Assembly (NCBI GenBank): GCA_902765035.1
Contig: CACWYF010000064.1
Coordinates: forward strand, 1-13,399
Length of the DNA stretch: 13,399 nucleotides
Direction: 5' to 3'
Origin: an uncultured Eubacteriales bacterium
Lineage (GTDB): Bacteria > Bacillota > Clostridia > Peptostreptococcales > Anaerovoracaceae
Both the position numbers and the translations under genes were made by a program. The first letter of the stretch is position 1. Every line of letters begins with the position of its first letter. This document shows positions 1-6,057 of this stretch, one piece after another. The notes below the pieces were generated by a model, which worked only from the letters and a program-made list of their open reading frames with translations, did no database searches and had not been told where the DNA came from.

Positions 1-1
1 C

Positions 2-67
2 GGCACCCGCAGGCAGGACATTGAGATTTATTACAGCTTTGTCGGCAAGATTGACTTGCCCGAATAA
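2..67 (+). CDS. C-terminal tail of probable large serine recombinase (partial)
   Basis: Only the last 21 codons and the TAA stop are in the window; the gene begins to the left. The peptide ends in RRQDIEIYYSFVGKIDLPE. This resembles, from memory, the extreme C-terminus of large serine recombinases with a DUF4368-type tail found in Firmicutes transposons and integrative elements. No catalytic region is visible, so the assignment rests on this short tail alone. The gene runs toward the leftward vapE gene, and a possible terminator follows at once. It may be a second recombinase of the same element or the end of a neighbouring or nested one. Confidence 0.45.
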   Translation, partial: GTRRQDIEIYYSFVGKIDLPE

Positions 68-475
68 CCGCCCGACCTATCCGACACAATGGCCAAGTGC
101 CGGATAGGAACGGCAAAATTTTTTACACTTCTATTACTTCTTTATCGCACATCAGCAAACGTTGAGGGGTTCCCGTATTATTGATATCGGAGAGTCTTCT
201 TGGGCATATTGCGATAACGATCCATGGAACAATGGAACATAGATTTTCGTAAATTATCAGAAAGCATGCACTTTCAGCTTTTATGCGATGGTATCGCTAC
301 AGTAAAGATTTGCGCAATTGTTGTTCCGATTGTTCCAAAGTGGCTCAAATACTGTATTATCAACGTGTTGGGATGGAACAATCTTTAGAACAAAATCCGG
401 AACAGTCTGGGGGAGCGACCTTGATTGCAGATCGTTCCTCAGACTGTTCCGGGTGTTCTTCATAAAATGTTCAGT
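68..475. other. Convergent intergenic region with clustered GGAAC/GTTCC pentamers
   Basis: This 408-bp spacer lies between convergent genes and has no convincing gene. Past the hairpin it holds many copies of GGAAC or its complement: 226-230, 234-238, 323-327, 332-336, 375-379, 399-403, 434-438 and 446-450. Two more lie inside the vapE 3' end (499-503, 511-515). Pairs are often 8-12 bp apart and both orientations occur. About half a copy would be expected by chance over such a length. They do not stay in one reading frame. Short ORFs here (for example 281-463, minus) lack a convincing ribosome site. The cluster could be an iteron-like protein-binding region beside the replication helicase, or a decayed extension of the vapE 3' end. 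Confidence 0.5.
76..124 (+). terminator. Possible terminator after the recombinase tail
   Basis: An 11-bp stem with one mismatch (76-86 with 98-108, core CCTATCCG/CGGATAGG) encloses an 11-nt loop. A run of six T's follows at 119-124, about 10 nt beyond the stem, which is further than ideal. It sits 8 bases after the stop codon, where a terminator is expected between convergent genes. Confidence 0.45.
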
Positions 476-1900
476 TTATGACGTTTGTTGCGGAGCTCGT
501 TCCGTAGTTTGTTCCAAAGGATCATGATCCTGTTTTCGCCTGTAGACCCGCTGCTTTCCGTAGATCGGGAGCCATATGGTGCCGCCTGTCTTTTCCCATC
601 CGTCAATACCTGCCATGATGGCACTGATCTCAAAGCTGTTCTTATGCTGGAAATCTGCTTTATCTTTACCAAAGCATTCGCACCAGATCTCTATATTGGA
701 TACGTAGTCTCTTCTTCGGACGTCACCGCCGTTATACAGCAATCCCTGACTTCGAACATAATCCTGCCTGTCGTAAAGAGACAGTTCGCTCCAGTTCACT
801 GGCAGCGGCAGGTCGAGGTAGTCTGTAACAAGGCCTTCTCTGTCGTCATGTTCCAAAGCAGCAGCCTGCTCTATCCTGGCATACTCTTCCAGTTCGTGTG
901 AGAGGAACAGTTTCTCACCCTGGCCGGCAAGGTAAAGCGCCTCAGCCCATATCTGATCGACATCATCCTGCGTGAGGTCCCACGGCTTCAGGATGCCTGT
1001 TCCCGGCGTCCTGACCGTCCAGAATCTGCGGTTGCCTGTAATGTCTCTAAGGAATCCGTATTCTGCATTGGTGGTCCCGAAGAACACGCATTGCCTTGGA
1101 TGAGGACTGACCCTGCGGCCGTATGAAGCCCTGTACTTATCATCCTGCCGGGAGATGAAAGCCTTAACCTTATCTATGTCAGCCTTTCTGATGCCGGCAA
1201 GTTCGCCGATTTCTTGAATCCAGTAACCCTGCAGCTTCTCCGCTGCCGTCTTGTCATTCATGTCGGAAATGCTGAGGCTGTCGGAATACCATTCCATCCC
1301 GAGTTTTGAGATGAAAGTGGATTTGCCGATCCCCTGCGGACCGTTGAGAACAAGTATGTGGTCGAACTTGATCCCCGGCTCATATATCCTCCTGACAGCT
1401 GCGCAGAGGATTTTTCTTGTCACCGCCCTTACATATGGATTGTCATCTGCACCGAAGTAATCGATGAGCAGAGTATCGATCCTTGGCTTATTATCCCACT
1501 CAGGCAGAGATGCGAAGTAATCCTTGATCGGGTGGTATGATCTGTCATCCGTCACCTTAGACAGTGCTGTGCGGTAGTTGTTCTGGGTGAAGCTGCCGTA
1601 GCGTTCATCTATGAGACACATGAGATGGGCGTCATCCACATCTCGCCAGTATTTTGAATTATGGTTCCAGGGAACACTGCCTTTGATCTCAAGATCGTCA
1701 GCAAGCTGGTTGAATACGATGCCCTGGAAATCCTCATCATTTTCAAGGATCAGCCGCATGTTGCATAGCGTATTGCAGGCTCTGCCGTTCTTGTTCAGAG
1801 TGAGCTGATCCTTCCAGCTTCCAGACTCTTCAAGTGATTCCCCCTGACTCATATCTGGATTATCATCATAATATATAGTATCTTTTGTCGTTCTCGTCAT
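476..1900 (-). CDS. VapE/VirE-type P-loop helicase of the element
   Basis: This 474-residue protein belongs to the virulence-associated E family, superfamily 3-like helicases of phages and islands related to the P4/D5 group. It probably unwinds element DNA in replication. The Walker A motif GPQGIGKST is at about 187-195, the Walker B-like segment YWIQEIGEL at about 226-234, a sensor-like GTTNAEYGF at about 275, and the family hallmark GNRRFW at about 289-294. Many relatives are longer and carry an N-terminal primase region. Here the helicase core starts near residue 125 and no primase motif is seen, so priming must come from elsewhere. The ATG at 1900 has an AGGAGG site about 5 nt upstream. 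It overlaps the stop of a 25-codon ORF as ATGA, suggesting coupled translation. The 3' end runs into the GGAAC-rich region. Confidence 0.88.
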   Translation of the reverse strand: MTRTTKDTIYYDDNPDMSQGESLEESGSWKDQLTLNKNGRACNTLCNMRLILENDEDFQGIVFNQLADDLEIKGSVPWNHNSKYWRDVDDAHLMCLIDERYGSFTQNNYRTALSKVTDDRSYHPIKDYFASLPEWDNKPRIDTLLIDYFGADDNPYVRAVTRKILCAAVRRIYEPGIKFDHILVLNGPQGIGKSTFISKLGMEWYSDSLSISDMNDKTAAEKLQGYWIQEIGELAGIRKADIDKVKAFISRQDDKYRASYGRRVSPHPRQCVFFGTTNAEYGFLRDITGNRRFWTVRTPGTGILKPWDLTQDDVDQIWAEALYLAGQGEKLFLSHELEEYARIEQAAALEHDDREGLVTDYLDLPLPVNWSELSLYDRQDYVRSQGLLYNGGDVRRRDYVSNIEIWCECFGKDKADFQHKNSFEISAIMAGIDGWEKTGGTIWLPIYGKQRVYRRKQDHDPLEQTTERAPQQTS

Positions 1901-1974
1901 TCAAGCCTCCTGTGGTTTGTTGATCTGTATCTGAATAAGATGCTCTTTGTTATGTTTTCTGTTTCTCTGTTCAT
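1897..1974 (-). CDS. Small ORF translationally coupled to vapE
   Basis: A 25-codon ORF starts at an ATG (1974-1972) with an ideal AAGGAGG site 5 nt upstream. It encodes a basic peptide (MNRETENITK at the start, NHRRLE at the end). Its TGA overlaps the vapE ATG as ATGA, and the vapE ribosome site lies inside its last codons. This is the usual layout of a coupled leader or small-protein gene. I recognise no family. It could be a true small protein, or mainly a device to set vapE expression. No terminator separates it from the relaxase gene upstream, so it is probably in the same transcript. Confidence 0.5.
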   Translation of the reverse strand: MNRETENITKSILFRYRSTNHRRLE

Positions 1975-2017
1975 GTGAACCTCCTTGTTTTGAGTTTTTA
2001 GATCGTGATAATAGTTC

Positions 2018-3358
2018 TTAACGCGCTCTTTCGCGCGATCTTTCTCTGTCAATGACCGCAAGATTCTCCCTTACATGGTCTGAACGCTCCTGTATGTCTC
2101 CGCAAATTTTCAGCTCGTGGCGGAGCTTTCTGATCTCAGCAGTGAGATTTTTTACCCTGTCTTTTGCGTCGCTTATCTCGCTTTCCGGAAGCACGCGGCG
2201 CGTCATGCGTCTCTGTTCATCCCTGTCAAGGCTGGTTTCTTTCATCCGGCCCTCGATATTCTCCATAAGATCCGAGAGATCCTTTTCGGTATCCACGTGG
2301 TACCGAGACAGGAGCTTGGCCTGCTCTGAGTACTGGTCGCATTTCAGAAGGTCCTCCTTCAGAAGGATGTGGAGCTTTGTCGGGTTCTGCTGATACTTCG
2401 GCAGGTAGCCGAGCTCGTAGCAGTATCTGAGATAAAGCTTCTCAAGTCCGCTTCGTCCCATGATTCGGTCGATACGCCGTCGGAGATTATAATTGTTTGG
2501 CTGGCGGTAATGCTGCCGCAGTCGTTCCGTCCTTACAGACGGGTCATTGTCATAGATCCGCCGCTCTATGCTCTCCCGGGTGTAACCATCTCCGAGCTTA
2601 TGGATGCGGATCGGCTTTTTGCCGCCGGGCGGTGTTATCGTCCAGTACTTCCTCTGCGAATCGAAGCGGTAGTTGTAGCCGCGCTTCCTGAGTTCATATT
2701 TGAATTCTTCTATGTTCAGGCTGAGTGAGACCGCCTCGTCTATCGCCTGACGTGCTACATTGTACCTCGTAGGCATCCCGGCTTTCTCCATTTTATATAC
2801 ATACTGGTTCACACCTCTGCCTTTGGGGTTCTCAACTATAGACAGACCACGCTCCAGACATATCCGGTCAGATGCTTCCCTGAGCTGCCTGTAAGTGTCA
2901 TTGCAGTCATGGAATTTCAGCCCGTCCCTGAAGGACACCGAGTTGATCACTATGTGGTTATGAGTGCACTTGGTGTTGACGTGGGTGGCGACCACCATTT
3001 GAAAGCGGTCGCCCCACAGTTCCTTTGCAAGCTGCACTCCTATTTCGTGAGCTTCGTCAGGTGTCAATTCTCCCTCGCGGAAGCTCTGGTAAGCGTGATA
3101 GGCAACATTGCCACCAGTCTTGCCAAATCTTATCTTGGTGGCGTTGAACTGGTCTCTTGCAAATTCCACGCTGCAGTTGAGCCCGGTAGTGTAGAAGAGC
3201 TGCTCTGTTTTGTCTTCGTCTGCCGCATATGCTATGACATCGGCAAGAGCCTGCTTCTCGGCCTCGGTGAATTCACGCTGAGTCTTCTCAGGGTTCGTGA
3301 TATATTCGAGCGGACTGTCCGCCCGGCCTCTTATGTTCCATATTTTCGTTACCGCCAT
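2018..3358 (-). CDS. MOBP-type relaxase (MobA/VirD2-like)
   Basis: The relaxase nicks oriT and pilots the single strand during mobilization. With the ATG at 3358 the protein has 446 residues. The nuclease domain is N-terminal: a candidate catalytic tyrosine in LEYITNPEKT (Y19) and the metal-binding histidine cluster THVNTKCTHNHIVINS (H126, H133, H135), typical of Clostridia MOBP relaxases. The C-terminal half is basic and charged, with a likely coiled coil near the end. Reading from a TTG at 3361 adds one residue, but the ATG fits better. It has an AGAGGTGA site, and the mobC stop overlaps it as TGATG, so the two genes are probably coupled. No coupling-protein gene is visible, so transfer would rely on a helper element. 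Confidence 0.92.
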   Translation of the reverse strand: MAVTKIWNIRGRADSPLEYITNPEKTQREFTEAEKQALADVIAYAADEDKTEQLFYTTGLNCSVEFARDQFNATKIRFGKTGGNVAYHAYQSFREGELTPDEAHEIGVQLAKELWGDRFQMVVATHVNTKCTHNHIVINSVSFRDGLKFHDCNDTYRQLREASDRICLERGLSIVENPKGRGVNQYVYKMEKAGMPTRYNVARQAIDEAVSLSLNIEEFKYELRKRGYNYRFDSQRKYWTITPPGGKKPIRIHKLGDGYTRESIERRIYDNDPSVRTERLRQHYRQPNNYNLRRRIDRIMGRSGLEKLYLRYCYELGYLPKYQQNPTKLHILLKEDLLKCDQYSEQAKLLSRYHVDTEKDLSDLMENIEGRMKETSLDRDEQRRMTRRVLPESEISDAKDRVKNLTAEIRKLRHELKICGDIQERSDHVRENLAVIDRERSRERAR

Positions 3359-3681
3359 CAATGATCACCTCTTTTTGGAATGAGGATCTCCTGTTCGATA
3401 CCATTCTGGAAAGCTCTCCATCTCATGGCTTCCGCCATGATCGCGATCATATCCGCTTTGTTGTCGGCGCTCATCGCGACTTCGTCGATCCTGTCTGCGA
3501 ACTCACGTATGCTCTCCATGGTCTTCCAGAAGACCTCGTCCGGCATCACGACCGGATGATAGCCTTTGACTCTCTGTCTAAGGAACTCAGCCTCGGTCAG
3601 ACCGGCTGCCTGCGACTTGGCCTTGATATAGCGGTCCTCTTCGCTGTTTACCCAGAAACTCTTTTTTATATCTCTTCGCAT
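3358..3681 (-). CDS. mobC: MobC-like relaxosome accessory protein
   Basis: This 107-residue protein sits directly before the relaxase. It has the features of MobC-type accessory proteins, which bind oriT and help the relaxase reach the nick site. The N-terminus (RRDIKKSFWVNSEEDRYIKA followed by a GLTEAEFLR segment) fits a ribbon-helix-helix fold. The rest is helical. The ATG at 3681 has an AAAGGAG site about 9 nt upstream. Its TGA overlaps the relaxase ATG. The oriT-like repeats lie just upstream, the usual layout for oriT-mobC-mobA modules. Family assignment rests on pattern and context. Confidence 0.8.
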   Translation of the reverse strand: MRRDIKKSFWVNSEEDRYIKAKSQAAGLTEAEFLRQRVKGYHPVVMPDEVFWKTMESIREFADRIDEVAMSADNKADMIAIMAEAMRWRAFQNGIEQEILIPKRGDH

Positions 3682-4139
3682 ATATTGTTGTCTCCTTTCT
3701 CGACATGATTCGTGTTGTAGTTTGTTTTGTCGGCATCAGCCGGGGGTCTGGGGGCTGCCACCAGGTTCGCATTCCTGCCGGTAGGAGCAGGTATGCAGTG
3801 CTTGTTCCAACTATGCAGACCCCCGGACGGCACTTTTTTCAGTTGATACCGGCTGCAGTTACTGCCCGGCTGAATCCGTCTTTTGTTTGATTTCCTCGCG
3901 TCAGCCAGAGGCTTCGGTACATTATCTGTTCTTCCGCAGGTCTGGACACAATCTTTGGTGCTGTTGCCACTAATGTGATATGACTTTTCATCTGTTGTGG
4001 CGCCACCTGCTGCGAAACCGCTTAGCTGTTCATCACTTGGCATTGATCGCACCGTTTTCAGATATCTGACCGGCATCAGATATGGTGATAATTGATGCCG
4101 GCCTTTATGCAGCGCAGGCATGCTGCTCAGAAGGATCAT
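3666..4139 (-). CDS. Doubtful 157-codon ORF spanning the oriT-like region
   Basis: The frame is open from an ATG that overlaps the parR-like stop as ATGA, and it ends 16 bases inside mobC. That spacing resembles a coupled gene. Against it: no clear ribosome site, no recognisable family, scattered Cys/His/Arg without pattern, and the whole oriT-like repeat block lies inside it. The stretch may simply be conserved non-coding oriT DNA that happens to be open. If it is not coding, 3682-4135 is a 450-bp spacer holding the oriT repeats and a hairpin at 4070-4101. Confidence 0.25.
   Translation of the reverse strand: MILLSSMPALHKGRHQLSPYLMPVRYLKTVRSMPSDEQLSGFAAGGATTDEKSYHISGNSTKDCVQTCGRTDNVPKPLADARKSNKRRIQPGSNCSRYQLKKVPSGGLHSWNKHCIPAPTGRNANLVAAPRPPADADKTNYNTNHVEKGDNNICEEI
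3700..3830 (-). other. Candidate origin of transfer (oriT)
   Basis: Just upstream of mobC lies a repeat-rich block. A perfect 11-bp inverted repeat, CCGGGGGTCTG at 3740-3750 and CAGACCCCCGG at 3816-3826, is separated by 65 bp. Inside are a small hairpin (CCTGC 3774-3778 with GCAGG 3787-3791) and a 20-bp-spaced direct repeat TATGCAG (3792-3798, 3812-3818). The position before mobC and the relaxase gene and the inverted repeats fit an oriT. The exact nick site cannot be told from the sequence alone. Confidence 0.5.
4070..4101. repeat. Perfect 9-bp inverted repeat after the parR-like gene
   Basis: CCGGCATCA (4070-4078) and TGATGCCGG (4093-4101) form a 9-bp stem with a 14-nt loop, 35 bases past the parR-like stop. 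A palindrome CAGATATCTG lies just beside it at 4059-4068. No T-run follows on the minus strand, so it is not a standard terminator. It could be a processing or stabilizing hairpin, or a binding site linked to oriT. Confidence 0.45.
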
Positions 4140-4546
4140 GAGCCGAGGAATCCCCAGTCTATGCTTTCGGGGTCGGCATCAGCTGGTTCCTCTGCCGGGG
4201 GAGTTTCAGTCTGCAATGGCTGGGCTGCCGGAGCGCTTGCCGGCTGCAGGGCAGATAAACCTGTCATACAGCCGGCCAGAAACAGCGGCAGTGTCTGCTT
4301 CAGAGATTCACAGACACCATCTACTATCTGCTGTATGAATCTTTCCTCGCGCTCGCGGGTCTCCAGATACGGATCTTCCTGAACTTTGTAATATCGGTCA
4401 AAGTAGTCCAGCAGAGCGAGATGGATCACATGATTCCAGGAAGTGAATTCCTGCCTGTCCATCGTCTGTAGGTATTCCCAGGCCTTCTTCTGATCCGGCT
4501 TGTCCAGATTGAAGCGTATGGGGAGTTTTCTTGTGTTGTCTTCCAT
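4136..4546 (-). CDS. ParR-like centromere-binding partner of ParM
   Basis: This 136-residue protein directly follows the actin-like gene; its ATG overlaps the parM stop as TGATG. In type II partition systems this place belongs to ParR, which binds the parC centromere and links it to the ParM filament. The N-terminus (KLPIRFNLDKPDQKKAWEYL, residues about 7-26, then the TSWNHVIHLALLDYF segment) matches the pattern of Firmicutes ParR-type proteins, probably a ribbon-helix-helix. A helical middle follows and the tail is Pro/Ala/Glu-rich and disordered, ending in DWGFLGS, a possible filament contact. A GTG three bases upstream could also start it, but the ATG with an AGGGGG site is preferred. The role is inferred from the ParM neighbour and the N-terminal pattern. 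Confidence 0.7.
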   Translation of the reverse strand: MEDNTRKLPIRFNLDKPDQKKAWEYLQTMDRQEFTSWNHVIHLALLDYFDRYYKVQEDPYLETREREERFIQQIVDGVCESLKQTLPLFLAGCMTGLSALQPASAPAAQPLQTETPPAEEPADADPESIDWGFLGS

Positions 4547-5463
4547 CACTTCCCCCTTCTGAGCATCTGATAGGCCAGATACTCATAGCCCTTGGCAGTT
4601 GCGCAGATGTCCTCATTGATCTCGATTCTGTCCGGATCATATTTCCCGAAGTTCTTTACCAGGCAGGCTCCGCCTCCGACTATGTGGAGCCTGACGAGAT
4701 CAGGATCGTACTCATATCTGCGGAGCGTCTCGAAGATGCTTGCCACATATTCTTCAGCAGCTTTACGGATCACCGAGATATACTTCTCTCCGATCTCCGC
4801 GGTGCCGAATCTCAGCACTCTTTCGATAGAGGATTCATCGATGCTCGTGCAGTACCTGTTCATGACCTCGTTCTTTGCCTTGATCACGCACTGGTTGACT
4901 CCGAGCTTCTCCGTCCAGCAGCGGGATTCCTGCGGTTTCTTGTCAATGACATTCATGATGTTCATCGTGCCGTTGCCGATATCCGCTACCATATGCATTC
5001 CGTGATACTGATCTATGCTTCTGACTATTGCCGGATATCCCTGAGGGAATACTGTGCAGCCGGATATCCTGATACGGTATTCTTTGCCGTTGAATCTGTA
5101 CCTGACGGCCTTTTTCCTGAGTAGATATTCCCTGAAGGATTCTCTCTGCGTACCGATCCATTTGAGGGGCAGGCCGCAGGCGATGTGGACATCCGCCTCG
5201 GTTATGTGTTCCTGATTGAGTTCTCTGGCTATAGCCATCAGAGTCAGGATATAGTAGTCTTCGTCGATAGCTTTATCCGGAATGAACTCCTTGTGGCCTT
5301 CGCCGATCCTGTACCACTTTCCCTCATACTCAAGTGTGCTGCCGTCGAATACCGGCCTGCTGTCACAGGCGATAACTCCTGTTGGTGTCACTGTGTTTGC
5401 GGTTTTGATGTTGCCATAGCCGTGATCTATGGCGATGATCTTGGTTTCTTTGAAATCTGTCAT
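4546..5463 (-). CDS. ParM/StbA-like actin-family partition ATPase
   Basis: This 305-residue protein has the actin-fold nucleotide motifs: phosphate 1 IAIDHGYGNIKTA (residues about 10-22, D13), phosphate 2 MVADIGNGTMNIM (about 158-170, D161) and the adenosine motif LHIVGGGACLV (about 259-269). Length and motifs fit ParM/Alp-type plasmid segregation proteins, which form ATP-driven filaments that separate replicated DNA. The start has an AAAGGAGG site about 6 nt upstream. It is the first gene of the leftward set, and its TGA overlaps the parR-like ATG. Its 130-nt leader contains the structured element shared with the integrase leader and could also hold the parC centromere. A partition pair on an integrated element suggests that the circular form persists or replicates for some time. 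Confidence 0.88.
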   Translation of the reverse strand: MTDFKETKIIAIDHGYGNIKTANTVTPTGVIACDSRPVFDGSTLEYEGKWYRIGEGHKEFIPDKAIDEDYYILTLMAIARELNQEHITEADVHIACGLPLKWIGTQRESFREYLLRKKAVRYRFNGKEYRIRISGCTVFPQGYPAIVRSIDQYHGMHMVADIGNGTMNIMNVIDKKPQESRCWTEKLGVNQCVIKAKNEVMNRYCTSIDESSIERVLRFGTAEIGEKYISVIRKAAEEYVASIFETLRRYEYDPDLVRLHIVGGGACLVKNFGKYDPDRIEINEDICATAKGYEYLAYQMLRRGK

Positions 5464-5495
5464 TAAGTTCCTCCTTTTTGAAATTTCTTGTTCAT

Positions 5496-5554
5496 CCGGA
5501 GGAGCCTTGTGATATACTTATATATGCTTAGAGGTATATCGGGGCTCCGGCCGG
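5496..5554 (-). ncRNA. Structured leader element of the parM operon (copy 1)
   Basis: On the minus strand the leader reads CCGG, CC, GGAGCC, CC, GATATAC, a 16-nt loop with CTCTAAGCA, GTATATC, ACAA, GGCTCC, T, CCGG. The arms pair as CCGG/CCGG, GGAGCC/GGCTCC and GATATAC/GTATATC, giving about 17 pairs in three stacked helices. The 5' arm and loop (5554-5525) match the integrase leader at 28 of 30 positions. The 3' arm differs but still pairs in both copies, which suggests a selected RNA fold. It ends about 20 nt before the parM ribosome site. Function is unknown; it could be a cis element, a protein site or an antisense target. Confidence 0.5.
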
Positions 5555-5597
5555 ATATTCCGTTACGTCAGCGGTTCCTGTGATGGACCGCTTTTTT
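5523..5597 (+). ncRNA. Candidate antisense RNA against the parM and int leaders
   Basis: No plus-strand gene precedes the terminator at 5570-5597, yet it is well formed. A weak promoter can be drawn just upstream: TTGTTC (5488-5493), 17 bp, GATATA (5511-5516) with TG upstream of the -10. The product would be about 75 nt. Its 5' part (TGCTTAGAGGTATATCG, 5525-5541) is complementary to the parM leader over its whole length and to the int leader (28 of 30 positions over 6720-6749). It could therefore act in cis on parM and in trans on int. The whole idea is inference from terminator, promoter and complementarity. Confidence 0.3.
5570..5597 (+). terminator. Orphan plus-strand intrinsic terminator
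   Basis: AGCGGTTC (5570-5577) pairs with GGACCGCT (5585-5592) as an 8-bp stem with one G-U pair and a 7-nt loop, followed by six T's (5592-5597). It reads on the plus strand, whereas the genes on both sides (xis, parM) are on the minus strand. Its last bases overlap the xis stop codon. On the minus strand no T-run follows, so it would not end xis transcripts in the usual way. Confidence 0.6.
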
Positions 5598-5817
5598 AAT
5601 TTAGCTGCCTGAGCGGGTGTACTTCCGCCTGATTCCTCAGATTGATGCCACGGTTGAGCTCGAGGAATCTGTTCAGGTCTTCTGTCCTTATAAGGACCTT
5701 GCGTCCGATCTTCAGCGTAGGCATCATGTCACAGCGTATAAGCTGCCTGAGTGTATTTCTGCCTATACCGGTGAAGTCAGCTGCTTCTTCAACCGTCAGT
5801 GCGATCTTTTCCGTCAT
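5596..5817 (-). CDS. xis: Excisionase-type small helix-turn-helix protein (Xis)
   Basis: This 73-residue protein has a MerR-like winged-helix fold of the excisionase/AlpA group: LTVEEAADFTGIGRNTLRQLIRC is the helix-turn-helix (about 7-29), followed by MPTLKIGRKVLIRTEDLNRFLE, the typical wing and last helix. Tn916-type Xis proteins bind near attachment sites and drive Int toward excision; here that role is inferred from family and neighbours. The ATG has an AAAGGAGG site about 6 nt upstream. A clear promoter lies 70-95 bp upstream. The gene is divergent from the XRE regulator and may be read on into parM, which would link excision to partition and mobilization. Confidence 0.85.
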   Translation of the reverse strand: MTEKIALTVEEAADFTGIGRNTLRQLIRCDMMPTLKIGRKVLIRTEDLNRFLELNRGINLRNQAEVHPLRQLN

Positions 5818-5856
5818 ACGTTACCTCCTTTCTGCAATTGATGCTCTTTCTTGGAT

Positions 5857-5968
5857 GTTGCGATATGCAACTTTTATCCATTGCTATAATAGCACATTTG
5901 AAATATTTGTCAAGCAATAAGCAACAAAGACAGAATATGATAAATTGCATATTGCATATATTTTGCAA
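5857..5968. promoter_or_regulatory. Operator-like TTGCA/TGCAA repeats between xis and the regulator
   Basis: Two inverted repeats bracket the divergent promoters: GTTGC-gatat-GCAAC (5857-5871), just downstream of the xis -10, and TTGCA-tatattt-TGCAA (5952-5968), over the regulator -35. A further ATTGCAT lies at 5944-5950. The shared half-site TTGCA and the location suggest binding by the XRE regulator or Xis. Which protein binds is not shown. Confidence 0.5.
5886..5913 (-). promoter_or_regulatory. Promoter of xis (leftward)
   Basis: On the minus strand a consensus -35 TTGACA (5913-5908) is 16 bp from a TATTAT -10 (5891-5886), about 70 bp before the xis start. It is the strongest promoter in the control region and probably also feeds the downstream leftward genes. 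Confidence 0.7.
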
Positions 5969-5980
5969 AAATGTTATATT
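5952..5980 (+). promoter_or_regulatory. Promoter of the XRE regulator (rightward)
   Basis: TTGCAT (5952-5957), 17 bp, TATATT (5975-5980), about 78 bp before the regulator ATG. The -35 box lies in an inverted repeat, so the regulator may control its own promoter. Confidence 0.6.
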
Positions 5981-6057
5981 GAGTGTGAAAAATGATCCAA
6001 AATTAAAAAGCCCGGCGAAACTATCGCAGGGATGATCAAAAAGAGGGGTGCTATAAA

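Noticed and set aside
1..300. Left attachment site of the element
   Set aside because: No copy of the tRNA-Lys 3' end (GGTTCGAACC region) is present here or elsewhere left of the integrase.
281..463. 60-codon minus-strand frame after vapE
   Set aside because: No convincing ribosome site or family; it lies across the GGAAC cluster, whose repeats give it repeated Asn/Arg residues.
2369..3364. Plus-strand frames opposite the relaxase gene
   Set aside because: They overlap a clear relaxase with its histidine motif and have no start signals.
3740..3765. G-quadruplex at the G-rich oriT arm
   Set aside because: Only two long G-runs are adjacent; four are needed for a stable intramolecular quadruplex.
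4546..4549. GTG at 4549 and TTG at 3361 as the starts of the parR-like and relaxase genes
   Set aside because: The following ATG codons overlap the preceding stops as TGATG and have well-placed ribosome sites, so they are the better starts.
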